Shown here piece by piece: positions 1 through 6,495 of a stretch of 46,652 nt of DNA. The translations under genes and the position numbers were made by a program. The notes below the pieces were generated by a model. That model did not search any database. It was not told where the DNA came from and saw only the letters and a list, made by a program, of their open reading frames with translations. How positions within the stretch are numbered: position 1 is the stretch's first letter; every line of letters starts with the position of its first letter. This stretch comes from a virus. The stretch is taken from positions 1 through 46,652 of the IMG/VR virus record IMGVR_UViG_3300033182_000594. One strand, 5' to 3'.

Positions 1-1347
1 GTCCCAATCATTTACAATAAGTTGGTCTTGTTCAATCAGCAGTTTAAGCACCGAACAGCCAATAGATTTTACTTGTTGAGTTGTACGAATACCTTTATCA
101 ATCGCAGTGCCTTTCTTACCAAACCCACCCGAAATTCTTTTACCTGCTCGACCAGCATTCTGCGTATGTAAGATATTTTCGTAATCATAATCAAACAGAA
201 GTAGATCTGGAATTTGCGCTCCAATATCATTTACTTCCGTCAATACAAGTGCTTCGTTGTATTTCACGCATATTCTATGTATAATTTCAGTGTATTCAAC
301 AGGTGTAATTAAATTATCACGGAATGTACAAACCTGTTTATATGGCATTTGAGTGCCATCAATAATATGAAACGCTGAATAGTCAAGACCTTTGCCACGT
401 GACACGTCAGCAATACAAAAATATGTATGTTCTTTTAATGGTTCCTCATACACTTTAACATGATGACTTTCCTTTAAAGGTTGACGAGAAACCAATGCTT
501 TGAGTTTGCTACCATCAATTAGCGTTCCTGACGATCCGAGGAACTCGCACTCGAATTCCTGAGCAAACTTCTGCATATCAAAGTCCATGGATTGTAAAGT
601 ATCTTTCTTCCATGCTTCGTCTCTTCCTGGGACTTCATACCAAGGAACTTCAACATACTTGTAACCATTTGAACCATCTTTTGCGCCTTCGCATGTTTTG
701 TAAAAGTGATTAAGTCCATTTGGCGTACTTGTAAATAGAATCTTAGTTGTTGTACCAGAAGAAATGGTAGGGAATACAGATGCGAAGAACTCATCCCATC
801 CTTCTACGAACGCCGCCTCGTCAATATACAGGAATGACACTGACTTACCACGAATAGTAGAGGATGAGGTCGCTGCCGCAATAATCTTACAACCATTTTC
901 AAATTCAACCGAACCTTTGTTCCATTCAATAACACCCTGCTGAATCCACTTCGGCAGTGCTTCGTATGCAATCTTGATACGATCTAGAATTTCACGAGCA
1001 GAATCACCTTTGTTTGCGAGCAGTCCAACCGTTTTGTGATTGTTGAACAGAACATAGTGCAGGATTACTGCTACAGCTGTTGTCGTTTTACCTGCCTGTC
1101 TCGAGGTGACAACGGTAACACGACGATTTTTTGTAATCTTTTCGATAATTTCTTTTTGATAGTCATAAAGTACAATCGGTATGAGTCCATGATCGACATG
1201 AACGATTTGAATGTATTTCTCAGAGAAGTAAACTGGATCTTTGGCACATTTAATAAACTCTTGGACTTGTTCTTTGGTCCAATCAACCTTAACACCTTTG
1301 CGTTTTAGGTTTAAATTACCAAGATAACCTTTCTCAATTTGATTCAT
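1..1347 (-). CDS. gp17: Terminase large subunit (gp17-like), 3' end outside window
   Basis: This is the ATPase/nuclease motor that packages DNA into the prohead. I translated 449 residues by hand from the ATG at 1347. The Walker A motif SRQAGKTT is at residues 82-89, Walker B LYIDEAAF at 173-180 and the coupling motif TSTP at 206-209. The nuclease domain begins near residue 305, with CIADVSRG (metal-binding Asp at 313) and LTEVND (Glu at 371). This order is that of T4 gp17. The frame is open to the left edge, so the last part of the nuclease domain is missing from the window. The start overlaps the end of the gp16 gene by 14 bp, which suggests translational coupling. The identification is secure from the motifs. 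Confidence 0.97.
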   Translation of the reverse strand, partial: MNQIEKGYLGNLNLKRKGVKVDWTKEQVQEFIKCAKDPVYFSEKYIQIVHVDHGLIPIVLYDYQKEIIEKITKNRRVTVVTSRQAGKTTTAVAVILHYVLFNNHKTVGLLANKGDSAREILDRIKIAYEALPKWIQQGVIEWNKGSVEFENGCKIIAAATSSSTIRGKSVSFLYIDEAAFVEGWDEFFASVFPTISSGTTTKILFTSTPNGLNHFYKTCEGAKDGSNGYKYVEVPWYEVPGRDEAWKKDTLQSMDFDMQKFAQEFECEFLGSSGTLIDGSKLKALVSRQPLKESHHVKVYEEPLKEHTYFCIADVSRGKGLDYSAFHIIDGTQMPYKQVCTFRDNLITPVEYTEIIHRICVKYNEALVLTEVNDIGAQIPDLLLFDYDYENILHTQNAGRAGKRISGGFGKKGTAIDKGIRTTQQVKSIGCSVLKLLIEQDQLIVNDWD

Positions 1348-1756
1348 CTTTAATCATCTTCAATAAGTCAGCAGTAGAACCAACAAACAGATTGTTGTTT
1401 ACTGTTCCACCTTTCGCAGTTTCATTTTGTTCTTCTTCTTTCTTCAGTTCTTTTACTTGTTTCTGAATAGCAAGAAGATCTTTGTTAGCGTCAACCAATG
1501 TTTTGGTTAGTTGTCCAACAACTTCAAATGCACGTGGATGTTCAGATGCTTTTGCCAACTCAAGCAACGAGTCAAGCGCATACGATCCCTTTTCAATTAC
1601 CTGATACAAATTGCTACGAGCATACTCATAGTCAGTTTGTATGTCTTTGGATTGATCTTTTGATCTAGGAACCACAATCGGTGCTTTAGGATCATCAATT
1701 ATCAAGTCACCTTCAATTCCCAAGATCTCATTCATATTATCAGTCAAATTTTTCAT
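1334..1756 (-). CDS. gp16: Terminase small subunit (gp16-like)
   Basis: This is the DNA-recognition and regulatory partner of gp17. It is 140 aa, a little shorter than T4 gp16 (164 aa). Recognisable parts are an acidic N-terminus, a central helical region (YEYARSNLYQVIEKG), the HPRAFEVVGQLTKTLVDAN segment that matches the T4 PRHMEVFATLMGQM region, a Lys/Glu-rich coiled coil at about residues 90-115, and a C-terminal NNNLFVGSTADLLKMI that mirrors T4 NATVFMGSPTELMDEI. Its 3' end overlaps the start of gp17, the standard order. No clear Shine-Dalgarno sequence precedes the ATG. Confidence 0.92.
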   Translation of the reverse strand: MKNLTDNMNEILGIEGDLIIDDPKAPIVVPRSKDQSKDIQTDYEYARSNLYQVIEKGSYALDSLLELAKASEHPRAFEVVGQLTKTLVDANKDLLAIQKQVKELKKEEEQNETAKGGTVNNNLFVGSTADLLKMIKDESN

Positions 1757-1772
1757 TAGTGATTGTGCCTAT

Positions 1773-2609
1773 TTACCTTTTTACTCCATCAAAATAGTCA
1801 TATCTATCAAACGCATAACCCCAAGTGCTGTTGGCACTAATGTTTAGATAAGAAATACTTGCTGCTGAGTTTGCGGTTGGAGAACCATTCGCATACTGAC
1901 CAGGAGTAAGAATAATCCTATGGTGTGGACCAATCTCAGTATCAATTGCATTGTTAGATTGCTGAGCAACCATGTCAATAATGGTGCGTTTGATTACACC
2001 TCTGTTGCTCACTGGTCCAAAGAGATAACCTTTGATGGTAAAGTTCCAAGTGTAGATAATTGCTCTACGAGTAACGAAGTCATTCTCATATGTATCTTCA
2101 ATGCTCATATCGTTGAACACTGTAGGAATGTCATAGTAATCGCCGATTGCTGGAATCAACTTCAAACTAGAAGTCCATTCAGGTCTAAAGAATGGAAGGA
2201 TCTGTTCGTTGACTTGAACCGCATCTTCATTGTTACTGAACATACCATACAATGCAATTTGAAAATCATATGGGATTGGCGAATACTGAGCACGAACAGA
2301 ACTAGCACCCGAACCAATATTCGTATTCTTGTTCATTTTATTTAATGAACGCTCAGGCGCATAATTCATATTGATCAACTCAAATGATAAGCGTGGAAGC
2401 TGAATCGCAATCTCACGGTCAATGTTTGAGTCAGAGTTGATTCTTTGTAAGAAACTTTCTACTGGACCATAGGCAATAGGAACGCCAATTGTTTGTACTG
2501 GTGTTCCTGCGCTGTTGTTACGCACGACACGAATATCGTTGAACATATTACCAAACATGATAATATATTTGCGAGTAACACCGTTGTAAAAATATTGCCA
2601 GTTCGCCAT
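1773..2609 (-). CDS. gp15: Tail sheath stabiliser / tail completion protein (gp15-like)
   Basis: gp15 caps the tail at its head-proximal end and joins it to the neck. The protein has 278 aa (T4: 272). It begins with ANWQYFYNGVTRKYIIMFG and continues MFNDIRVVR, matching T4 gp15 FGYFYNSSFRRYATLMGDLFSNIQIKR. Further matches are the LPRLSFELINMNY block, a short SVRAQYSPIPYDF block, and the IVEQILPYFQP-like motif (here VNEQILPFFRPEW). Its start codon overlaps the stop of gp14 by one base (TAATG type), so the two are probably coupled. The C-terminal 50 residues are Asn/Ser-rich and have no clear T4 counterpart. Confidence 0.93.
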   Translation of the reverse strand: MANWQYFYNGVTRKYIIMFGNMFNDIRVVRNNSAGTPVQTIGVPIAYGPVESFLQRINSDSNIDREIAIQLPRLSFELINMNYAPERSLNKMNKNTNIGSGASSVRAQYSPIPYDFQIALYGMFSNNEDAVQVNEQILPFFRPEWTSSLKLIPAIGDYYDIPTVFNDMSIEDTYENDFVTRRAIIYTWNFTIKGYLFGPVSNRGVIKRTIIDMVAQQSNNAIDTEIGPHHRIILTPGQYANGSPTANSAASISYLNISANSTWGYAFDRYDYFDGVKR

Positions 2610-3343
2610 TAGATTTCACCGAATGGATTTGACTCGCTCCAGTCAACAAAGTTGAGCGTCTGAGTCTGAGTTGTATAGTATTCGTTGTTCGCTTGATTGT
2701 CAGCGTCTTCAATACGGTAACCATCGTTGATGATAAACGAACCGTCTTCAAACTTCAAACCACCGCCATCTTCAAGCAGCAGTTGATAGAAGTTCATATC
2801 GCCAGAGTATGCAGTTTCAATCGAATCAATAACATCAATGCCAGTATTGAGCTGCTCATGGCTGTATTCGAACAGTTCACAACGCAGATCATAAACCTGC
2901 AAAGAACCCATCTGATAGAAGATGGATTCGTGTTCTACAAACTTGACTTCAAAAATCTTGCCATTAAGAGGCAGATAGATAAGATCGCCTTCAGCTGGAC
3001 GACCAATACCTTTCGTCGTTTCGCCATCTTCAATTTCTTCAGAGAAACGGCGACGAGCAACTGTTAATGTAACTGCGTCACGAATTTCCAAACCAAACTT
3101 AGAAAGAAAATCGCCATCGCCCTCAAACCCATCAACTGATTTAATATACATTTCAATTGGGTATGCATCATCAAAGGTTGATAATGTATCTTCGCTAAAC
3201 AATAAATCTTCATTTACAATTGTTCTTGGCATGTAGAATATTTCCATGCCATAGATTTTGATGGATTCAATAATAAGATCCTCGATGAGTCGTTGCTCCA
3301 TCGAGTTCTCAAAATTGTTAAAGTAAAAGTTCGTTGTAGGCAT
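2609..3343 (-). CDS. gp14: Neck protein (gp14-like)
   Basis: gp14 forms part of the head-tail connector (neck) with gp13. The protein has 244 aa (T4: 256). The segment [18 protein letters not shown] followed by DLLFSED matches T4 [49 protein letters not shown] matches T4 [43 protein letters not shown] with [10 protein letters not shown] matches T4 [20 protein letters not shown] with FYQLGQ. It sits between gp13 (6-bp gap) and gp15 (1-bp overlap). The C-terminus SNPFGEI resembles the T4 SSPFDND end. Confidence 0.94.
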   Translation of the reverse strand: [244 protein letters not shown]

Positions 3344-3349
3344 GAAGAA

Positions 3350-4093
3350 TTATCCAATCATATCGTAAGTCGGAAGTGAGTATGTATTGATCATCTCTTC
3401 TTCCAGTCGCTTAATCTCCTCATCTGCCTCTTGATAGATTTGTTCGCCATTAAAGGTAACGCCACCTGGCAGCTGCATGCCAGAGAACTTCTTTAGGTTT
3501 GTTCCCCACTGACGCTTAATTAATTGCGTGGCGTACTTACGAAGCCAACGATCACCCCAGACGTCTGCATACGTGTCAGGATCAGCCGTTCTATAACATT
3601 CGATAATAATATACTCACCTGCAGTAACCTTCGCCTCCCAGTCCATGTCAATGTACAGGCGATCCATATGGCGATTGAAGCGGAACATCTGTTTGCCAAC
3701 AAACAGTTCTTGCATCAAAGCAATGCGTTCCATCGACATAGCGTAGTGAGCAAACTGCCCATGCGCCCAGTCATAGATTTCGTTCAGCGTAATCTGATAG
3801 CGAAGGTTGAATAGATTGTTGGTGTTAAGTCCAGCACCAATTGGAAACAAATTAACAACACCAATAATAGATTCTGGCAGCGTGATGTACTTGTTGGTAA
3901 TATCCGCTGATGTTACTTGATACTTGTAATAGTCGTGATAAGAACCATCGTAATGAAAGTCACGATAGTATTCAAGTGCATCAGTAATACGGTCGTCAAC
4001 TTGATCGTCGTCAACATTGATTTCGATAACTGGTGCACCAAGTTCACGAAGGCAATACTTCTTAAACTCAGTTCTTGTTGTTGGAGCTGCCAT
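3350..4093 (-). CDS. gp13: Neck protein (gp13-like)
   Basis: gp13 is the head-proximal neck protein. It has 247 aa, shorter than T4 gp13 (309 aa). The N-terminus FKKYCLRELGAPVIEINV, followed by DDRITDALEYYRDFHYDG, matches T4 LKDVILRRLGAPIINVEL with YDCIQRALELYGEYHFDG. It is the first gene of the gp13-14-15-16-17 packaging and neck block. A TATAAATA late-promoter octamer lies 33 bp before its ATG, and a terminator-type hairpin is nested between promoter and ATG. The ATG directly follows the U-tract of that hairpin, and the only SD-like element (GGGA) is in the hairpin arm. Confidence 0.94.
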   Translation of the reverse strand: MAAPTTRTEFKKYCLRELGAPVIEINVDDDQVDDRITDALEYYRDFHYDGSYHDYYKYQVTSADITNKYITLPESIIGVVNLFPIGAGLNTNNLFNLRYQITLNEIYDWAHGQFAHYAMSMERIALMQELFVGKQMFRFNRHMDRLYIDMDWEAKVTAGEYIIIECYRTADPDTYADVWGDRWLRKYATQLIKRQWGTNLKKFSGMQLPGGVTFNGEQIYQEADEEIKRLEEEMINTYSLPTYDMIG

Positions 4094-4098
4094 AAAAA

Positions 4099-4126
4099 AG
4101 TCCCAGAGAGTTTATCTACTGGGACT
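4099..4126 (-). terminator. Rho-independent terminator ahead of gp13
   Basis: Arms 4099-4106 and 4119-4126 form a perfect 8-bp stem (AGTCCCAG / CTGGGACT) with a 12-nt loop. On the minus strand the stem is followed at once by six U residues (4099-4094) and then the gp13 ATG at 4093. It would stop minus-strand transcripts arriving from the lysis-like and fibre genes. On the plus strand there is no U-tract. Confidence 0.72.
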
Positions 4127-4133
4127 ATTTATA
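4126..4133 (-). promoter_or_regulatory. T4-type late promoter for gp13-gp17
   Basis: Exact TATAAATA on the minus strand, the T4 late consensus. With T4 spacing, transcription would start at about 4120, an A, giving a leader of about 27 nt before gp13. The octamer's last base is the first base of the terminator stem, so the predicted start lies inside the hairpin. Confidence 0.75.
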
Positions 4134-4152
4134 TCATTTGAAAAGTTGTTAC

Positions 4153-4614
4153 TTAACTCTTGCCGAGATAGAATGCGCCTGCAGCTAGGATCGACGTCTT
4201 CAACCATTCAAAATGTACGAGTGCATTTTCTAGTCTGACGAATTCTGTTACAGTCTTTTGTGTGTCAACAATGCCAAAAAGATAAGATCCACCAACTTCC
4301 TGAGTGATCGGAACAATAATATCAAGACCAGTAAGTCCGCCGACCATTGCCCAAGCACCCAATGCGACCATTGAGAGAACGAAGATACGACGAGTCAGTT
4401 TAGCAAACGGATCGTTGCCTACTCTATTCGCCGCTGCGTCTGCCGACTTGGATGCGGATTCTCTCTCCTGATTGGCGATGTCCGCTTTCTGCTGACGATC
4501 CGCCATCATCATTTCCATCTGCTTCTGCTTGTTCTTTTGAGCGTTGTCCATAAATTTGAACAAACCACCCATAAGTGCGCCGCCACCCATTGTTATTAGT
4601 TCGACTGGAATCAT
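4153..4614 (-). CDS. Putative holin, three hydrophobic segments
   Basis: A 153-aa membrane protein of holin type. Residues 5-21 are a Gly-rich hydrophobic stretch (LITMGGGALMGGLF). Residues 25-68 are a polar, Lys/Gln/Ala-rich helix. Residues 77-97 (IFVLSMVALGAWAMVGGLTGL) and about 136-151 (WLKTSILAAGAFYLG, ending GKS) are transmembrane segments. The pattern of an Arg pair before a TM with VAL..W, and a final TM ending in Gly-(Lys/Arg)-Ser, recalls the 3TM holins of gene-transfer agents and marine phages; that family link is from memory, not a search. The RBS AAAGAGGTG is well placed. Its first 191 bp overlap the preceding lipoprotein gene, and a CTAAATA box lies 40 bp upstream. Pairing with a spanin-like gene supports a lysis role, but no endolysin is in the window. 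Confidence 0.55.
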   Translation of the reverse strand: MIPVELITMGGGALMGGLFKFMDNAQKNKQKQMEMMMADRQQKADIANQERESASKSADAAANRVGNDPFAKLTRRIFVLSMVALGAWAMVGGLTGLDIIVPITQEVGGSYLFGIVDTQKTVTEFVRLENALVHFEWLKTSILAAGAFYLGKS

Positions 4615-4981
4615 GTGTCACCTCTTTGTTTTTATTATAATGGTGTCTAACCGTATTTAGTAAAAAGAGGATTCCAGAGAGTCCTGCCAGAAGTTTAAGC
4701 CATGTTGGGACCGAGGAGACTGCTTTTTCTGTGCTGAATGTTGGCTTAGAATCTGGATTGATGATAGGAGTGCCAACAATAGATTTATCAGAGTCAGACC
4801 GAACCACAATCTCACCATTGTCTTTTGTTATAACGGTTTTGATTGTGGTCGGCTGCTCTTTATCTTTTTGTACTGCTTCGTGCGCTTCGCCTATGTCCAA
4901 CAAAGTTGTAATAGGCGTAAGCGCACTACACCCTGCGGTACTAACCAAAGCGAGTAGAAGAAGATAAATTCTGACATTCAT
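4424..4981 (-). CDS. Lipoprotein with C-terminal TM: candidate unimolecular spanin
   Basis: 185 aa. Residues 1-18 form a signal peptide (MNVRIYLLLLALVSTAGC) with Cys18 in a PROSITE-type lipobox. Residues 19-92 are a polar, beta-prone segment expected in the periplasm. Residues 93-111 (TWLKLLAGLSGILFLLNTV) are a TM segment followed by basic RHHYNKNK, which places the C-terminus in the cytoplasm. An outer-membrane lipid anchor plus an inner-membrane TM on one chain is the layout of u-spanins such as T1 gp11, which fuse the two membranes in the last step of lysis. The C-terminal 62 residues are read out of frame with the holin-like gene and are polar, low-complexity and probably not conserved. 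No SD is visible before the ATG. The role is inferred from topology and neighbours only. Confidence 0.6.
   Translation of the reverse strand: MNVRIYLLLLALVSTAGCSALTPITTLLDIGEAHEAVQKDKEQPTTIKTVITKDNGEIVVRSDSDKSIVGTPIINPDSKPTFSTEKAVSSVPTWLKLLAGLSGILFLLNTVRHHYNKNKEVTHDSSRTNNNGWRRTYGWFVQIYGQRSKEQAEADGNDDGGSSAESGHRQSGERIRIQVGRRSGE
4654..4660 (-). promoter_or_regulatory. CTAAATA late-promoter-like box before holin-like gene
   Basis: ACTAAATA on the minus strand, a one-base variant of the late octamer seen elsewhere in this window. The predicted start near 4648 leaves a 34-nt leader with a good SD (GAGGTG) before the ATG at 4614. It lies inside the spanin-like coding sequence, so its bases are also constrained by protein. 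Confidence 0.45.
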
Positions 4982-5009
4982 TAACTAAAAAACTATACAC
5001 TCAAACATA

Positions 5010-5423
5010 TTATACTGTTACTAGCAACCACCCATCGTTAGTTTCATTGTACTGGCTTTCAGACCATTTATAATACGCTGTTAAAACGCCATCATCACCT
5101 ACTGGAATTTCTGGCATTGGTATTGGCGCTTCCCATAGGCACGTTTCTTCATTCAATGACCAGCTTTCATATGGTTGCGGCGGAATAAACGCATCAAAAT
5201 CAGGATTATATGTAAACCCAATGCCAGCATAATTTTTGCGCAATGGCAATCCATCATCTTCTTCACCAGTTTCAGGGTTGTAATGTTTTCCACCAAAAGT
5301 ATTGTAACTTGTTTGAATCCAAGAAATGCCATCTTCTGCGGGCAAAGAATCAATAAAATCTTGTTCGGCAACAATTACCTGAACAACAATATTTTCTGAA
5401 TTTACTTTTGCAAAGTGCGACAT
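5010..5423 (-). CDS. Conserved fibre-associated protein of unknown function
   Basis: 137 aa, starting MSHFAKVNSENIVVQVIVAE with a strong RBS (GGGGGAAATAT). The second half carries NYAGIGFTYNPDFDAFIPP, then PYESWSLNEETCLWEAP. I recognise this as a small protein recurring beside tail-fibre genes of marine T4-like phages. The Trp/Tyr/Pro-rich part suggests a small beta domain that might cap or help assemble the neighbouring fibre, but no function is established from the sequence. It follows the Gly-rich tip protein by 11 bp and is probably co-transcribed with it. Confidence 0.8.
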   Translation of the reverse strand: MSHFAKVNSENIVVQVIVAEQDFIDSLPAEDGISWIQTSYNTFGGKHYNPETGEEDDGLPLRKNYAGIGFTYNPDFDAFIPPQPYESWSLNEETCLWEAPIPMPEIPVGDDGVLTAYYKWSESQYNETNDGWLLVTV

Positions 5424-5434
5424 ATATTTCCCCC

Positions 5435-6424
5435 TTAAGAGATTCTATAACGAATAACAACAATACCAGAAGCACCAGCACCGCCTGGCGTACCACCATA
5501 GTGACCGCCACCACCGCCACCAGAACCAGTATTCACAGTTGCAGCTGTACCTGCCTGACCGCAGCTATTGCCTCGACCAGCGCCACCACCGCCGCCATAT
5601 GCCCATGCGCAACCATAACTGTCTGTTGATGATGAACCACCGCCACCTGCAAACTCATTACTTACGCCAAATGACGCAGCTGAAGTCCATGTACTATATG
5701 AAGACAAAGCTGCGCCACCAGTACCTGGCGTGCCTCCAGAGCCATTACCGCCTGCGCCGCCAGCACCACCACCGCCGCCAGCACCTTGTCCTGGCGAATC
5801 ACCGCCACCATTACCATACGCTGTTTCCCATGATGCGGATGTTTGAGTTGAAACAGTGTTTGTAGGGTTTCCGTTGTGACCACCGTCGCCACCACCAGAA
5901 CCACCATTTCGACCAGCGTTACCTACTGCGCAACCGCCACCGCCGCCGCCCTTTGCAGTACTAGACATACTACTGATATATGAGTCGCTACCATTACTGG
6001 CAACCCCAGTACTGCCGCCAGAACCGCCGCCGATGGTAATTGAATAACTCCCTGTGCTAGGAACCAAATGTCCATAAAGAACACCACCAGCACCACCACC
6101 GCCGCCAACGTCGCCGCCGCCACCTGCACCACCAGCAACTACAAGATACTCAAGTTCATTGTTAACTGGAGATGTAGTCAAATTAAATGTGCCTGACGAT
6201 GTAAATTTATGATACTTATATGAACCAGAAGTGTAAGTTGTGCCGCCAGTAGCAGAAGCAAACACAATGCTACTTGTACCGTAAAAATCAGCAATCGAAA
6301 TTTCTCCTGATGTTGGTACTCCTGCAGCTACACCATAATATTCACTAAGGGAGTGTGGTGCTGAACCACCAAATTCATTAACAATGTCGATGATTGAAAT
6401 TTGTCCAGATCCTGTTACAGCCAT
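5435..6424 (-). CDS. Glycine-rich tail-fibre tip / adhesin-like protein
   Basis: 329 aa. The N-terminal 50 residues (GQISIIDIVNEFGG, HSLSEYYG, SGEISIADFYGTS) look like two short repeats of a docking motif. A beta domain follows (residues about 53-95, ending LEYLVVAGGAGGGG). From residue about 96 to 315 the chain is dominated by Gly runs separated by short variable polar loops. It ends GIVVIRYRIS, a common end of this domain. Long Gly-rich loops occur in T-even gp38-type adhesins, where the loops between them bind the receptor; by analogy this is a candidate receptor-binding tip. The RBS AAAGGAG and a CTAAATA box precede it, so it can be expressed apart from the upstream fibre. Confidence 0.78.
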   Translation of the reverse strand: MAVTGSGQISIIDIVNEFGGSAPHSLSEYYGVAAGVPTSGEISIADFYGTSSIVFASATGGTTYTSGSYKYHKFTSSGTFNLTTSPVNNELEYLVVAGGAGGGGDVGGGGGAGGVLYGHLVPSTGSYSITIGGGSGGSTGVASNGSDSYISSMSSTAKGGGGGGCAVGNAGRNGGSGGGDGGHNGNPTNTVSTQTSASWETAYGNGGGDSPGQGAGGGGGAGGAGGNGSGGTPGTGGAALSSYSTWTSAASFGVSNEFAGGGGSSSTDSYGCAWAYGGGGGAGRGNSCGQAGTAATVNTGSGGGGGGHYGGTPGGAGASGIVVIRYRIS

Positions 6425-6449
6425 TGTATTCTCCTTTATTGATTAACTG

Positions 6450-6456
6450 TATTTAG
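6450..6456 (-). promoter_or_regulatory. CTAAATA late-promoter-like box before Gly-rich tip gene
   Basis: CCTAAATACAG on the minus strand, 26 bp upstream of the ATG at 6424, followed by the RBS AAAGGAGAATAC. It lies in the only real gap between two fibre genes, just after a strong hairpin, so it is a credible separate late start. Confidence 0.55.
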
Positions 6457-6461
6457 GTTTT

Positions 6462-6482
6462 GGCTCCCACTTAGTGGGAGCC
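6462..6482 (-). other. Strong 9-bp hairpin without U-tract between fibre genes
   Basis: Perfect arms GGCTCCCAC (6462-6470) and GTGGGAGCC (6474-6482) with a 3-nt loop. It lies after the stop of the 1001-aa fibre gene. On the minus strand it is followed by AAAACC, on the plus strand by ATTCC, so it lacks the U-tract of an intrinsic terminator. It may protect the 3' end of the upstream mRNA or mark a processing site. Confidence 0.6.
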
Positions 6483-6495
6483 ATTCCGCCATTAA

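Noticed and set aside
1770-1776. GTAAATA box before gp16
   Set aside because: A start from it would leave almost no leader before the gp16 ATG, and it overlaps the gp15 stop codon; treated as chance.
4660-4685. Hairpin plus T5 before the CTAAATA box at 4654
   Set aside because: Only a 4-bp continuous stem with a mismatch, inside spanin-like coding sequence; too weak to call a terminator.
5408-5865. Plus-strand frames of 73 and 108 codons opposite the Gly-rich gene
   Set aside because: Produced by complementing Gly codons; His/Arg/Thr-rich nonsense without start signals.
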